Source: Flavobacteriales bacterium
GTDB taxonomy: Bacteria; Bacteroidota; Bacteroidia; Flavobacteriales_C; GCA-002722245
Direction of reading: 5' to 3'
NCBI GenBank assembly: GCA_023251075.1
Contig: JAHEZM010000017.1
Coordinates: forward strand, 1 to 64,000
DNA length: 64,000 nucleotides
The notes under the pieces are model-generated. The model saw only the letters and a program-made list of their open reading frames with translations, searched no databases and was not told the origin of the DNA. This document shows, piece after piece, positions 34,828-43,387 of this stretch. The first letter of the stretch is position 1, and the number at the start of each line of letters is the position of its first letter. Made by a program: the position numbers and the translations under genes.

Positions 34828-37413
34828 ATGATTAAAAAAGTGTTCACATTGGTAGTAGGCGTTGCAATAACATTTGCTGCTTGTCAGGAAACCGAAAAAG
34901 TGGTAGAAACCGCTAAAGCGAAAGATTTATCTATCTATTATGAAATGGTAGCCAATAAAAGAGAAGGTAAGGCGGATGTAAGTAATAGTGAAATAACCAT
35001 TACGAATAATGGTAGAGGTGATTTGCTAAAAAATTGGACGATCTATTTCAATCAGGCAAGAACTCTGGTGGATAAGTCGGTAAAAGGTCCGGTTACCGTT
35101 ACCAATATCAATGGTGATTTTTATAAAATAGAACCTTCTGCTGATTATGATACATTGAAATCGAATGAAGATTTAGTGATTAATTTTGAAACCAATGCCT
35201 GGATGACTAAAGAGTGTGATCTTCCGGTTGGTTTTTATATCGTATTTAAGGATTCTGCTGGTAAGGAACTTGCGGCTGAAACAATTAATGATGTAAAATA
35301 TGCTGCCCTCAGCAAACCCGAGCAAATCAACAGAAATCCTGATGATATATTACCAATTCCAACTCCTGAAACCCGTTTTGAAGCCAATACAATTTATAGC
35401 TCTTTAGCGGAGAACGAAATTTGTCCTATTATCCCAACACCCAATATGTATTCTAAAGGAACGAGTGATTTTACTTTAGATGCCAACACAAAAATTTTCT
35501 TTGCCAAAGGATTGGAAAATGAAGTGAAATATTTGAAAGCTTCAATCAAAGCGTTGATTGGTACTGAACTTAGTTCTCAAGAGGGTAGTGGTGTAGGTAT
35601 TCAATTGTCGTTAGGAAAATTAGCAGAAGAAGCATACACTTTAAATGTTTCTGATAAAGGTGTTGTAATTAATGGTGGTGCCAATGTAGGTGTGTTCTAT
35701 GGAATTCAAAGTTTAAGAGCTTTATTACCGGTTGATGCTTATGTTAAAACAGGAAAATCTGTTAAGGTTCCGGGTGCCAATGTAGCTGATGCTCCTCGTT
35801 TTGGATATAGAGGTTATCATTTAGATGTGGCTAGAAATTTCCATAAAAAAGAAGATATCTTGAACTTATTGAACCTGATGTCATTCTATAAATTAAACAA
35901 ATTTCATTTCCACGTTTGTGATGATGAAGGATGGAGAGTAGAAATTCAGGGTTTACCTGAGTTAACGGAAGTGGGCTCTAAAAGAGGGCATTCAGCAGAT
36001 GAAAGTACTATGTTGAATCCGGCTTTCGGTTCTGGTCCGGTGGCCGATGCAGCTAAAGGTCATGGTACAGGTTTTTACACTAAAGCCGATTTTATTGAAA
36101 TCTTGAAATATGCTAAAGATCGCCATATTGAAATTATTCCTGAATTAGATTTTCCTGGTCATGCTCGTGCGGCTATTGTTTCAATGAAGGCGAGATACAA
36201 CAAGTATATCAAGTCGGATGCAAACAAAGCGAAGGAGTTTATGTTGAATGAAATCGGTGATAAATCAGAATATCTCTCCGTTCAATTTTACAAAGACAAT
36301 GTGATCAATGTTTGCCAGGAATCAAGTTATAAATTCCTTGCTAAAATAACTGATGAGATGATGAAGATGTATGCTGAAGCTGGTTCAACTTTGAAAATGG
36401 TGCATACAGGTGGTGATGAAGTTCCGGCTGGTGCCTGGGCAAAGTCACCCGCATGTGTTGCTTTTATGGCTACATCAGAGAAGTTTAAAAAAGCTCCCGA
36501 TTTACAATATTATTTTATTGAAAGATTTAGTGCTCTTTTAGCAGAAAGAAAAATTACTACCGGTGGTTGGGAAGAAATTGGTTTGAAAAAACAAATGAAC
36601 GAAGAAGAAGGGGTAGAGGAAATGTCGCCTAACAAAGATTATGTGAATAGTAATTTTGTTCCTTATATCTGGAATACTGTATGGGGTTGGGAGAATGAAG
36701 ATAGAGGATATCGATTGGCAAATGAAGGATATAAGGTGGTAATGTCGAATGTGAATCATTTATATTTTGACTTAGCTACAGATAAAGATCCAAGAGAACC
36801 AGGATATTATTGGGGTGGATATATTAGTGCTAAAAAAGTTTGGGATTTTGTTCCTTTGAACATATACACCAGCTGTAAAACGAACAACTTTGGGGCGCTT
36901 TTAAAACCTGATTATACCAAGGAATTAGAGAGATTAACTCCCAAAGGGAAAGCCAATGTATTGGGTATTCAAGGACAGTTGTGGAGTGAAACAGTAAAGG
37001 GAACTGATTTGCTGGAATACATGACTTATCCTAAATTAATTTCATTGGCCGAAAGAGCCTGGGCTTCTGATCCTAAATGGTCATCAATTGTTAAAGCGGA
37101 AGAAAGAGAAGCAGCAATGAATGTAGAGTGGAATAAGTTTTCAAATACTTTAGCGAAAAGAGATTTAGTAAGAATTGAATATCTTTCTAACTCTAAAAAA
37201 TTGAACTACCGTTTGCCAGATCCCGGCGCAAAAATTCAAAATGATACATTATATATGAATACCGAATATCCTGGTTTTACTATGAAATACAGTTTAGATG
37301 GTAAAACATGGAATGTATATGCTACACCAACGCCAGTTAAAAAAGGAACTAAAGTTTCATTGAAATTGGTGGCTATAACAGGAAGAGAAGGTCGCGTTAC
37401 TACGGTAAAATAA
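34828..37413 (+). CDS. Beta-N-acetylhexosaminidase (GH20), lipoprotein
   Basis: An 861-residue enzyme that removes terminal N-acetylhexosamine from chitin oligomers or glycans. A lipoprotein signal ends in TFAAC (Cys19). An N-terminal chitobiase-type carbohydrate-binding domain (about 30-170) is followed by a GH20b domain (about 185-315) and the catalytic barrel, which begins APRFGYRGYHLDVARNFH and has the Asp-Glu pair in HTGGDEVP. A chitobiase C-terminal-like domain ends the protein. It is likely anchored at the cell surface or in the periplasm. TAGTTTTG at 34796-34803 fits a -7 element 24 bases before the ATG. Confidence 0.93.
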   Translation: MIKKVFTLVVGVAITFAACQETEKVVETAKAKDLSIYYEMVANKREGKADVSNSEITITNNGRGDLLKNWTIYFNQARTLVDKSVKGPVTVTNINGDFYKIEPSADYDTLKSNEDLVINFETNAWMTKECDLPVGFYIVFKDSAGKELAAETINDVKYAALSKPEQINRNPDDILPIPTPETRFEANTIYSSLAENEICPIIPTPNMYSKGTSDFTLDANTKIFFAKGLENEVKYLKASIKALIGTELSSQEGSGVGIQLSLGKLAEEAYTLNVSDKGVVINGGANVGVFYGIQSLRALLPVDAYVKTGKSVKVPGANVADAPRFGYRGYHLDVARNFHKKEDILNLLNLMSFYKLNKFHFHVCDDEGWRVEIQGLPELTEVGSKRGHSADESTMLNPAFGSGPVADAAKGHGTGFYTKADFIEILKYAKDRHIEIIPELDFPGHARAAIVSMKARYNKYIKSDANKAKEFMLNEIGDKSEYLSVQFYKDNVINVCQESSYKFLAKITDEMMKMYAEAGSTLKMVHTGGDEVPAGAWAKSPACVAFMATSEKFKKAPDLQYYFIERFSALLAERKITTGGWEEIGLKKQMNEEEGVEEMSPNKDYVNSNFVPYIWNTVWGWENEDRGYRLANEGYKVVMSNVNHLYFDLATDKDPREPGYYWGGYISAKKVWDFVPLNIYTSCKTNNFGALLKPDYTKELERLTPKGKANVLGIQGQLWSETVKGTDLLEYMTYPKLISLAERAWASDPKWSSIVKAEEREAAMNVEWNKFSNTLAKRDLVRIEYLSNSKKLNYRLPDPGAKIQNDTLYMNTEYPGFTMKYSLDGKTWNVYATPTPVKKGTKVSLKLVAITGREGRVTTVK

Positions 37414-37418
37414 AAACT

Positions 37419-38186
37419 ATGTACGGCATAAGTTTGTTGAGTCATATTCCAGGAAGAAAAGATCCATCTGATAAAAGTGAGATGGTTACTCAACTTCTTT
37501 TTGGCGACGCTTATGTTGTATTGGATTTGCAGGAAAAATGGGTGAAAATAAAAACTCATTTCGATGAATATGAATGTTGGATTTGTAGAAAACAACATTT
37601 TGCAATTGAACAAAAAACTTACGGGGAGCTGGCATCAGCTCCCCTTATCCTTTCTGATGAGTTGGCCCAGGTAGTACAAGAAGGTAATGCTTATATTCCT
37701 ATTGTATTGGGTAGCACTCTTCCTTTGCTTTCAGGAAATGAAATGAAAATTGAAGGAAGAACTTTTTTCTTCGACGGACGATCTATTGAACCACACGATA
37801 TCAATAAAAGCAAAATTTTAGAATATGCTTTTATGTATCTCAATGCTCCTTATTTGTGGGGAGGAAAATCGCCTTTTGGAATTGATTGTTCGGGCTTCAC
37901 TCAAATGGTATATAAATTATCAGGATACAACTTACCGCGTGATGCTTACCAACAATTTGAATTAGGAACATCTTATTCTTTTGTGGAGGAAGCAGAGGCA
38001 GGTGATTTAGCTTTCTTCGACAATGAAGCAGGTAAAATTGTTCATGTTGGAATTATAGTTGAACCCGGAAAAATTATTCATGCTTCCGGTAAGGTTCGTA
38101 TTGATACGATAGATCATCAGGGAATATTCAACAAGGAATTGAATCAATACACTCATCGTTTAAGAATCATTAAAAATCTTTTATAA
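37419..38186 (+). CDS. NlpC/P60-family peptidoglycan hydrolase with N-terminal SH3-like domain
   Basis: A 255-residue protein. Residues 1-110 are an SH3-like segment. The C-terminal cysteine peptidase domain has the catalytic Cys in FGIDCSGFTQMVYK, His in IVHVGIIVEPG and a third polar residue in IIHASGKVR. Such enzymes cut between gamma-D-Glu and the diamino acid of stem peptides. No signal peptide is visible, as in recycling-type enzymes such as YkfC. Five bases separate it from the hexosaminidase, so the two are probably cotranscribed and may share a role in wall-fragment turnover. Confidence 0.88.
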   Translation: MYGISLLSHIPGRKDPSDKSEMVTQLLFGDAYVVLDLQEKWVKIKTHFDEYECWICRKQHFAIEQKTYGELASAPLILSDELAQVVQEGNAYIPIVLGSTLPLLSGNEMKIEGRTFFFDGRSIEPHDINKSKILEYAFMYLNAPYLWGGKSPFGIDCSGFTQMVYKLSGYNLPRDAYQQFELGTSYSFVEEAEAGDLAFFDNEAGKIVHVGIIVEPGKIIHASGKVRIDTIDHQGIFNKELNQYTHRLRIIKNLL

Positions 38187-38187
38187 T

Positions 38188-38817
38188 ATGTTGAATGCGG
38201 AGAGAATGGATTACCAAAAAAACGAAGGTTTAGATTTGGGGAATCTGATCAAAAATCCTTTCGAGCAATTTGAACACTGGTTTCAATTTGCTGTTGATGC
38301 AGATGCTTTCTACGCAAATGCAATGACTTTATCGACCGTACAAAATGAAAAACCTAAAAGCAGAATTGTGTTGTTGAAAGATGTGGATGAAAGAGGTTTT
38401 TCTTTTTTCACTAATTATACCAGTGCAAAATCTCAAGAAATTGTAGAAAATAAAAATGCATCTCTTTTATTTTTTTGGAAAGAGATTGAGCGACAAATTA
38501 GGATTGAAGGAGTTTTAGAGAAAGTATCTGCTAAAGCTTCCGATGAATATTTTAAAACTCGTCCGCGCGAAAGTCAGATTGGTGCGTGGGCTTCTCCACA
38601 AAGCTCTCCTGTAACCCGAGCTGAGTTGATTGAGCGTGTGGAAGAGTTCACCAAAAAATTTGAAGCGCAAGAAGTTCCTCGTCCTGATTTTTGGGGAGGA
38701 TACAGATTGATTCCAACTTACTTTGAATTTTGGCAAGGCCGACCAGGAAGATTACACGATCGTTTTGTTTATGAAAATAAAAATGGGGAGTGGAAAATTT
38801 TTCAAGTCGCTCCTTAA
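38188..38817 (+). CDS. pdxH: Pyridoxamine 5'-phosphate oxidase
   Basis: FMN enzyme that makes pyridoxal phosphate from pyridoxine or pyridoxamine phosphate. The 209-residue protein has NAMTLSTVQ, KSRIVLLKDVDERGFSFFT, FFWKEIERQIRIEG and the C-terminal signature PDFWGGYRLIPTYFEFW followed by GRPGRLHDR. Full length. One base separates it from the NlpC/P60 gene; translational coupling is likely. Confidence 0.95.
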   Translation: MLNAERMDYQKNEGLDLGNLIKNPFEQFEHWFQFAVDADAFYANAMTLSTVQNEKPKSRIVLLKDVDERGFSFFTNYTSAKSQEIVENKNASLLFFWKEIERQIRIEGVLEKVSAKASDEYFKTRPRESQIGAWASPQSSPVTRAELIERVEEFTKKFEAQEVPRPDFWGGYRLIPTYFEFWQGRPGRLHDRFVYENKNGEWKIFQVAP

Positions 38818-38820
38818 TTA

Positions 38821-39378
38821 ATGAAAAAGCTACTTTATCTTTTCCTGTTATTTTTTTTAGTTCATACCGCATTTATTTCTTTCGACGGATTAATCGATGA
38901 TGAAGTACATGCTGATGTTGCTTTGGTACTGGGAAACAAAGTGAATGAAGATGGAACATTAAGTGATCGATTGGAATCACGTTGTGAAAAAGCATTGGAG
39001 TTGTATAATAATGGTAAAGTGAATTTCATCGTGGTAAGTGGTGGAGTGGGGAATGAAGGCTTTAGCGAAGCAGATAAAATGAAATACTATTTTTTAAAAA
39101 ATGGAGTTCCCGATTCATTAGTATTGTGTGATAATAGAGGGGATAATACAGAATCAACTGTAAAGAATTTTGTGCAGCTAAATCAATACAGAAAATTTTC
39201 TTCGCTAATTGTTGTGTCGCAATTTTATCATATCACTCGCACCAAAAAAATGTTGAGAGATAAAGAGGTACAAAATGTTTTTGGAGTTAGTCCGTTTTAT
39301 TTTGAGTGGAGGGATTTCTATTCTGTCCTCAGAGAATTTTTTGCTTTCTATTGGTATCTTTTAAGCAGTATGTTGTAG
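38821..39378 (+). CDS. YdcF/SanA-like DUF218 protein
   Basis: 185 residues with an N-terminal transmembrane segment and the DUF218 core: DVALVLGNKVNEDG near residues 33-46, SDRLESRCEKALELY, FIVVSGGVGNEGFSEA, DNTESTVKNF and IVVSQFYHITRTK. SanA-type proteins affect envelope permeability, though the biochemistry is unsettled. The stop codon lies inside an inverted repeat. Confidence 0.85.
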   Translation: MKKLLYLFLLFFLVHTAFISFDGLIDDEVHADVALVLGNKVNEDGTLSDRLESRCEKALELYNNGKVNFIVVSGGVGNEGFSEADKMKYYFLKNGVPDSLVLCDNRGDNTESTVKNFVQLNQYRKFSSLIVVSQFYHITRTKKMLRDKEVQNVFGVSPFYFEWRDFYSVLREFFAFYWYLLSSML

Positions 39379-39471
39379 AGACGAAATGCTTTCGTCTAAA
39401 AAGAAATTTCAACCGCTGAGAAAAAAGAAGTGGAAAATGATTTATAAAAGTCGAAAAGCATTTCGACTCTA
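39376..39471. repeat. Small inverted-repeat element after ydcF-like gene
   Basis: Arms 39376-39397 and 39449-39471 are imperfect inverted copies (TAGAGACGAAATGCTTTCGT and its partner). Each arm is itself a hairpin (AGACGAAA-TGC-TTTCGTCT; AGTCGAAA-AGCA-TTTCGACT). A similar hairpin, AGACGAATTGAATTCGTCT, is at 41065-41083. Confidence 0.65.
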
Positions 39472-39506
39472 TGGAGATGTAAAAATGAATTTCATTAAAT
39501 AAAAAT

Positions 39507-39538
39507 AAAAAAGGTTCATGTTGCCATGAACCTTTTTT
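39507..39538. terminator. Bidirectional terminator between the ydcF-like gene and bTHX
   Basis: A 14-bp stem AAAAAAGGTTCATG/CATGAACCTTTTTT with a TTGC loop and T-runs on both strands. It serves two convergent genes. Its core, AAGGTTCA, is shared with the terminator of the next cassette. Confidence 0.88.
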
Positions 39539-39556
39539 ATTTTAAAATAACCGCGA

Positions 39557-39784
39557 TTATTTTTTCTTAGCAGCAGCTTTTTTCGGAGCGGCTTCTTTTT
39601 TCGGGGCAGCAGCTTTCTTAGGAGCGGCAGCTTTTTTCGGAGCAGCAGCCTTCTTAGGAGCGGCAGCTTTTTTCGGAGCTTCTTTTTTAACAGGAGCTAC
39701 TTTGTTTTTTTTCGCCGGTCTGGAATTTCCATGAGAACCTTTGAATCTTTTTCCTTTTGCGGTTTTTTTGTCGCCTTTACCCAT
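39557..39784 (-). CDS. 30S ribosomal protein bTHX with Lys/Ala-rich C-terminal extension
   Basis: 75 residues. The N-terminus MGKGDKKTAKGKRFKGSHGN is the bTHX signature (a small basic protein bound in the head of the 30S subunit). The second half (about residues 33-75) is a repeat of KKAAAPKK units, which is much longer than the usual bTHX tail. The tail looks borrowed from, or exchanged with, the H1-like gene next door. It has its own promoter and terminator. Confidence 0.85.
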   Translation of the reverse strand: MGKGDKKTAKGKRFKGSHGNSRPAKKNKVAPVKKEAPKKAAAPKKAAAPKKAAAPKKAAAPKKEAAPKKAAAKKK

Positions 39785-39810
39785 GATTAAAAATTTAATG
39801 ATTGATGTAT

Positions 39811-39842
39811 CAAATGTAATTAAAAATTTATTTGCTTGTCAA
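39811..39842 (-). promoter_or_regulatory. Promoter of the bTHX gene
   Basis: On the minus strand TTG (39842-39840), 21 bases, then TACATTTG (39818-39811): an exact fit to the Bacteroidota consensus. It is nearly identical to the promoter of the neighbouring H1-like gene (TTGACAA, 21-base spacer, TTTTAATTACATTTGA). Confidence 0.8.
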
Positions 39843-39883
39843 TAAATCTGCATTAAGCATCATTGCAAAAATTTAGAGCATAA

Positions 39884-39913
39884 AAAAAGGTTCAAGTAAA
39901 CTTGAACCTTTTT
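39884..39913 (-). terminator. Terminator of the H1-like gene
   Basis: Stem AAAAAGGTTCAAG/CTTGAACCTTTTT with a TAAA loop; the run of A on the plus strand gives the T-tract for the minus-strand transcript. Close relative of the terminator at 39507-39538. Confidence 0.85.
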
Positions 39914-39932
39914 GTTTGCGATTGCTCGCTGA

Positions 39933-40151
39933 TTACTTCTTCTTAGCAGCAGCTTTCTTAGCAGGAGCAGCTTTCTTAGCAGGAGCAGCCTTTTTAGCAG
40001 CAGCTTTCTTAGGAGCAGCTTTCTTTGCAGGAGCAGCTTTCTTAGCAGCAGCTTTCTTTTTTGGAGCAGCTTTAACCGCTTTTTTTGCAGCAGCTACTTT
40101 AGTAGTTTTTTTCTTAGCTACTACTTTTTTTGATTTTGCTTTTGTTGCCAT
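39933..40151 (-). CDS. Histone H1-like Lys/Ala-rich DNA-binding protein
   Basis: 72 residues made almost entirely of Lys, Ala and Pro: MATKAKSKKVVAKKKTTK followed by KKAAPAKKAAPKKAAAKKAA-like units. The composition and repeat are those of bacterial H1-like proteins (Hc1/AlgP-like), expected to bind nucleic acid without a fixed fold. It has a strong own promoter and a terminator, which suggests an abundant product. The repeat number may vary between strains. Confidence 0.8.
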   Translation of the reverse strand: MATKAKSKKVVAKKKTTKVAAAKKAVKAAPKKKAAAKKAAPAKKAAPKKAAAKKAAPAKKAAPAKKAAAKKK

Positions 40152-40179
40152 GATTAAAAAATTTAAATGGTTGATAAGT

Positions 40180-40211
40180 CAAATGTAATTAAAATATATT
40201 TTCATTGTCAA
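40180..40211 (-). promoter_or_regulatory. Promoter of the H1-like gene, overlapping the end of trmH
   Basis: Minus strand: TTG (40211-40209), 21 bases, TACATTTG (40187-40180). The -33 element is inside the last codons of trmH. Spacer and leader closely match those in front of bTHX. Confidence 0.8.
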
Positions 40212-40887
40212 GTTTATTACGATAGTTTTCAAAAAAATGTTTCTCTATTAATTCTGAACTCTTCACTACCTGTTTTGTCCACTTCAATAAAATTTCTGTT
40301 TTTTCTGAATCACTTAATTTATATGGTATTTCCGAATTACTGATTTTCCATCTTAAGTGATGTAAACATATCGCGGCGCTCACAGAAATATTAAAACTTT
40401 CCGTGAATCCCAACATTGGAATGTTAATAAGTTCGTCGCAATTTTCAATCGCAAGGGAGGTCATTCCGGGTTCTTCCGATCCAAATACCAAAGCAAATTT
40501 TCCTTTCGACACATCAAATTCTTCGAGCGAACAACTTTTTGAATGAGGAGTTGTTCCAACAATTCTATATCCTTCACTTTTTAATTTCTTGATGCAATCG
40601 AGTGTATTATTTTCTTTTTCAAAATAGCGATTAATGGTTAACCACTTTGTTGAACCCATTGCAATTTCTTTATTCTCTTCGAAATTATTTTTATTCTCAA
40701 TCACGTGTATGTCTTGTATTCCGAAGCAATCACAAGAACGCATCACAGCGCTTGCGTTGTGTGGTTGATACAAGTCTTCCAAAACAAGTGTCATGTATTT
40801 TGTTCTGTGTTCAATATTTTTTGCGAACAATTTTTTCTTGTTGTCGGATACAAATTCTAAGAGATGTTCTAATAATTTTTCTTTCAT
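40189..40887 (-). CDS. trmH: tRNA (guanosine-2'-O-)-methyltransferase TrmH
   Basis: A 232-residue SpoU-class (SPOUT, knotted) methyltransferase that modifies G18 of tRNA. Motif 1 is NASAVMRSCDCFG near residues 43-55; motif 2 is FALVFGSEEPGMT; motif 3 is IPMLGFTESFNISVSAAI. The ATG at 40887 gives a standard N-terminus; one ten codons upstream is possible. The overlap of its end with the next promoter means no terminator separates them. Confidence 0.9.
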   Translation of the reverse strand: MKEKLLEHLLEFVSDNKKKLFAKNIEHRTKYMTLVLEDLYQPHNASAVMRSCDCFGIQDIHVIENKNNFEENKEIAMGSTKWLTINRYFEKENNTLDCIKKLKSEGYRIVGTTPHSKSCSLEEFDVSKGKFALVFGSEEPGMTSLAIENCDELINIPMLGFTESFNISVSAAICLHHLRWKISNSEIPYKLSDSEKTEILLKWTKQVVKSSELIEKHFFENYRNKLDNENIF

Positions 40888-41109
40888 GTTTTTCAAAATT
40901 GAAAATGAATGATTCAAAGTTCAAACAAAAAATCATTCATCAAATTTTTATTTCAATTATTTCCCACTTCATTTTTCTGAAAAAGTTTTTTCAAAAAAAA
41001 TGTTATTGAGTGAATATAGAAATTCGAAAGTGATTTTTATAAAACGAAAAATTGAATTTTGTGGAGACGAATTGAATTCGTCTTCAAAAGAAATATTTTC
41101 AAAATTCAG
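40888..41109. other. Intergenic stretch with a hairpin
   Basis: No gene seen. It carries a perfect 19-base palindrome, AGACGAATTGAATTCGTCT (41065-41083), of the same type as those at 39379-39397, and an AT-rich region upstream of trmH. Confidence 0.55.
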
Positions 41110-41342
41110 TTCGTCGTTGCGAAAATTTTGTACTCAAAATTAAAGCAATCTTATAGTGTTTTTAAATTCAATTACCGTCGGTTTTAACCGACGGATTTGA
41201 TTGTTTTTATAATTGGCTTTAGCCGAAATTATATTTTGTTTTGGCTAAAGCCTTTTATAGGTAATCTTTTCCCGTTGGTTAAAACCAACGGCAATTCCAT
41301 GAGATTGCTTTAATTTTGGGTACAAAATTTTCGCAATGACGA
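41110..41342. mobile_element. MITE-like element with 42-bp terminal inverted repeats
   Basis: 233 bases bounded by 42-base inverted repeats (41110-41151 and 41301-41342) with two mismatches, starting TTCGTCGTTGCGAAAATTTT. Between them are three hairpins: CCGTCGGTTTTAACCGACGG near 41176, GGCTTTAGCC/GGCTAAAGCC near 41216-41252, and CCGTTGGTTAAAACCAACGG near 41271. No reading frame. It is a non-autonomous element or a large folded RNA. Confidence 0.75.
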
Positions 41343-41481
41343 ATATTTAAATCTAATTCAATTCGACCTTTTCAAAAATACACCTATATATAGGCATAAG
41401 TCTTCATGTAAATTAAAAATTAACGATTCTTTGATTTTATTTCTAAATACCTTAACTTAACAATATTAAAATAACGGGTAT

Positions 41482-41616
41482 ATGAAAAACTTTAAAACAT
41501 TAATCGTAGCTGCTTTTGCTTGTTCTATTATTTTTGTTTCTTGTGGACCAACTCACAGTCAGGCCGGCCATCAGGAAAACATCGATCTTTATCACAGCAT
41601 CAAAGGAGTTAAATAG
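41482..41616 (+). CDS. Small lipoprotein, 44 residues
   Basis: The sequence starts MKNFKTLIVAAFACSIIFVS, with the lipobox cysteine at position 21 (FVSCG), and a short mature part of 24 residues with several His (PTHSQAGHQENIDLYHSIKG). No family recognised. It is bounded by the MITE-like element upstream and a strong terminator downstream, so it looks like a stand-alone gene. I saw no clear -7 element. Confidence 0.65.
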   Translation: MKNFKTLIVAAFACSIIFVSCGPTHSQAGHQENIDLYHSIKGVK

Positions 41617-41630
41617 ATAACAAGCGTTAG

Positions 41631-41668
41631 AAAAAAATAGCCCCGAAATTTTCGGGGCTATTTTTTTG
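41631..41668. terminator. Bidirectional terminator
   Basis: AAAAAAATAGCCCCGAAA paired with TTTCGGGGCTATTTTTTT. It lies between the convergent small lipoprotein and the thioredoxin-like gene. Confidence 0.9.
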
Positions 41669-41674
41669 TTCTTA

Positions 41675-43351
41675 TTAATGTTGTTTTGGTCTTCCTGATT
41701 CGGGTGTCTTATTATCCCCGTTAGGCTTTGTGCCATTGTTCGTTGGAGCAGGGTTTTCTTTCTTTTTTCTTTCCTCTTCTTGTTGCTGTCGCAATGCTTC
41801 TAAATATCGATCACCTAACATTAATATTGCTTCAATTTCATTTTGACTGGCAATCGCTTTCATTTTCATCATTCCTAATTTCAATTGAAATGCTTTTTCG
41901 GTTTCCGGATTTTGTTTGGCCATTTCAATTTTATGAATTGAATCTAAGTGGGTGGTATCTTCGGCATTGTAATCCCATTTTCTTTTTAAGAATTCATACA
42001 AACCATCTGGATCGAGTCTTTTCGCGATTACTTTTTTGTCTTTATCCAACAAGTACATTACAGGAGTGGAGTAGATGTCGTAGAAATCTCTGAAGCGGGT
42101 CATGTGCAAGGTATCGCTTACGTTAATCCAATCACCGATTCCATTTTCTTTTACATATTTTTTAAAACCAGGGGTTTCATTTTCAATATCAATAGCAAAC
42201 ACCACCACACTATCTTTAAAAGGATGCATATCGGTTAGCATTTTTAATTTAGGGGTTTGGGCTTTGCAGTGTCCGCAGTCAGAATCCCAAAACCACAAAA
42301 CAGTGTAAGGAGATTTAATGTTGCTCATTTTGTACCAGTTTCCATCGAGTCCCTGCATGGTTAAATCTTTAGCAGTAGCTCCGCATAGGGTTGGTGAAAG
42401 TGCTTTTGCTCTCGACTTCATTTTTGTTAAAGTTACTTCATCAATCCACGGACATTGATTGGTTGCATAATACTTATTAATAAGGTGAACAAAGATGGCA
42501 TCGAAACACATGATTTGAGAACGCTCATATTTAGTAGTTAAGGTATGCGTTACATATTTGAATATTTCAGGATTGGCTTTTGATTTTGCCAAAACATAAT
42601 CAACCGCAACAATTAAGGAGTCGTGATGCTGAGCAGTTAGTTGATCAAAATATTTCATCACTTTATTGTGAAAAAGAGGTGATCTCAATAGCCCCTCTTC
42701 GGAGAAATCGGTTTTATCAAAATAATGTGCTTTGTAATAATCGAATTTTAAAGTATCGTTGGTCAGTTCTTTTGGCATCTCTACATCTTCCATGATCATA
42801 AAGAGTTTAGCTAAAAGATGTTTTGGGTGCGTAACGATATAGTCTTTTTTGTATTTCTCTACATCTTTATCCACGTCGCTCATTTTCTTTTTAAGCTTCG
42901 ATGCTAAAGCGGTATCTGTTTTACTGTTGGTGAGTAATTTATTAATACTATCTCTTTCTTTTCCTTTTTTGCTGATGTAGGTATTGTATTGAAAGAATAA
43001 AGTGTTTTGTTCCGATCCTTTTACTTTCATGTGTTTAAGGTAGTCGCCAGTATCGGTTTCCAATATGAAGTGTTGTTCATCATGAATAATAAAATCGAAA
43101 TAGCTTTTTTTATCCATAGGCACTATCATATATATACCTGGTTCAATAGCTTTGTCTTCTTTAATAGTTGCCCATCCTTTAATTACTTTAACGGTATCGC
43201 GGATATATTGCTTATTGCCATAATAGTTGGCTAAGTACAAAACAGAATCTTTGTAATGTTTAATGTTTACCTTGATTTCGGCACCTGGTTTTTGGGCAAA
43301 GGAAGATAGGGTGAATAAACTAAAAAGGCTTATTAAAACTAATCTATTCAT
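41675..43351 (-). CDS. TlpA-like thiol-disulfide oxidoreductase with DUF4369-like N-terminal part
   Basis: A 558-residue secreted protein. The signal peptide is MNRLVLISLFSLFTLSSFAQ. A DUF4369-like beta domain (about 20-120) and an alpha-helical DUF5106-like middle (about 125-310) precede the thioredoxin domain with FWDSDCGHCKAQTP near residue 354, an active CGHC centre. The C-terminal 40 residues are low complexity (Pro, Asn, Gly, Lys). Such proteins handle disulfides in the periplasm, often of cytochromes or receptors. TACATTTG on the minus strand at 43387-43380 fits a -7 element. Confidence 0.85.
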   Translation of the reverse strand: MNRLVLISLFSLFTLSSFAQKPGAEIKVNIKHYKDSVLYLANYYGNKQYIRDTVKVIKGWATIKEDKAIEPGIYMIVPMDKKSYFDFIIHDEQHFILETDTGDYLKHMKVKGSEQNTLFFQYNTYISKKGKERDSINKLLTNSKTDTALASKLKKKMSDVDKDVEKYKKDYIVTHPKHLLAKLFMIMEDVEMPKELTNDTLKFDYYKAHYFDKTDFSEEGLLRSPLFHNKVMKYFDQLTAQHHDSLIVAVDYVLAKSKANPEIFKYVTHTLTTKYERSQIMCFDAIFVHLINKYYATNQCPWIDEVTLTKMKSRAKALSPTLCGATAKDLTMQGLDGNWYKMSNIKSPYTVLWFWDSDCGHCKAQTPKLKMLTDMHPFKDSVVVFAIDIENETPGFKKYVKENGIGDWINVSDTLHMTRFRDFYDIYSTPVMYLLDKDKKVIAKRLDPDGLYEFLKRKWDYNAEDTTHLDSIHKIEMAKQNPETEKAFQLKLGMMKMKAIASQNEIEAILMLGDRYLEALRQQQEEERKKKENPAPTNNGTKPNGDNKTPESGRPKQH

Positions 43352-43387
43352 AGGTGTACGGTGTTAAAATTATACTATTCAAATGTA

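Noticed and set aside
39557-40151. Regular GC-richer repeats resembling a CRISPR-like array
   Set aside because: They are codon repeats of KKAAAPKK-type proteins in frame, with no unique spacers.
39916-40188. Phe/Ala-rich open frame on the plus strand opposite the H1-like gene
   Set aside because: It is the complement of the Lys/Ala codon repeats; its composition is explained entirely by the minus-strand gene.
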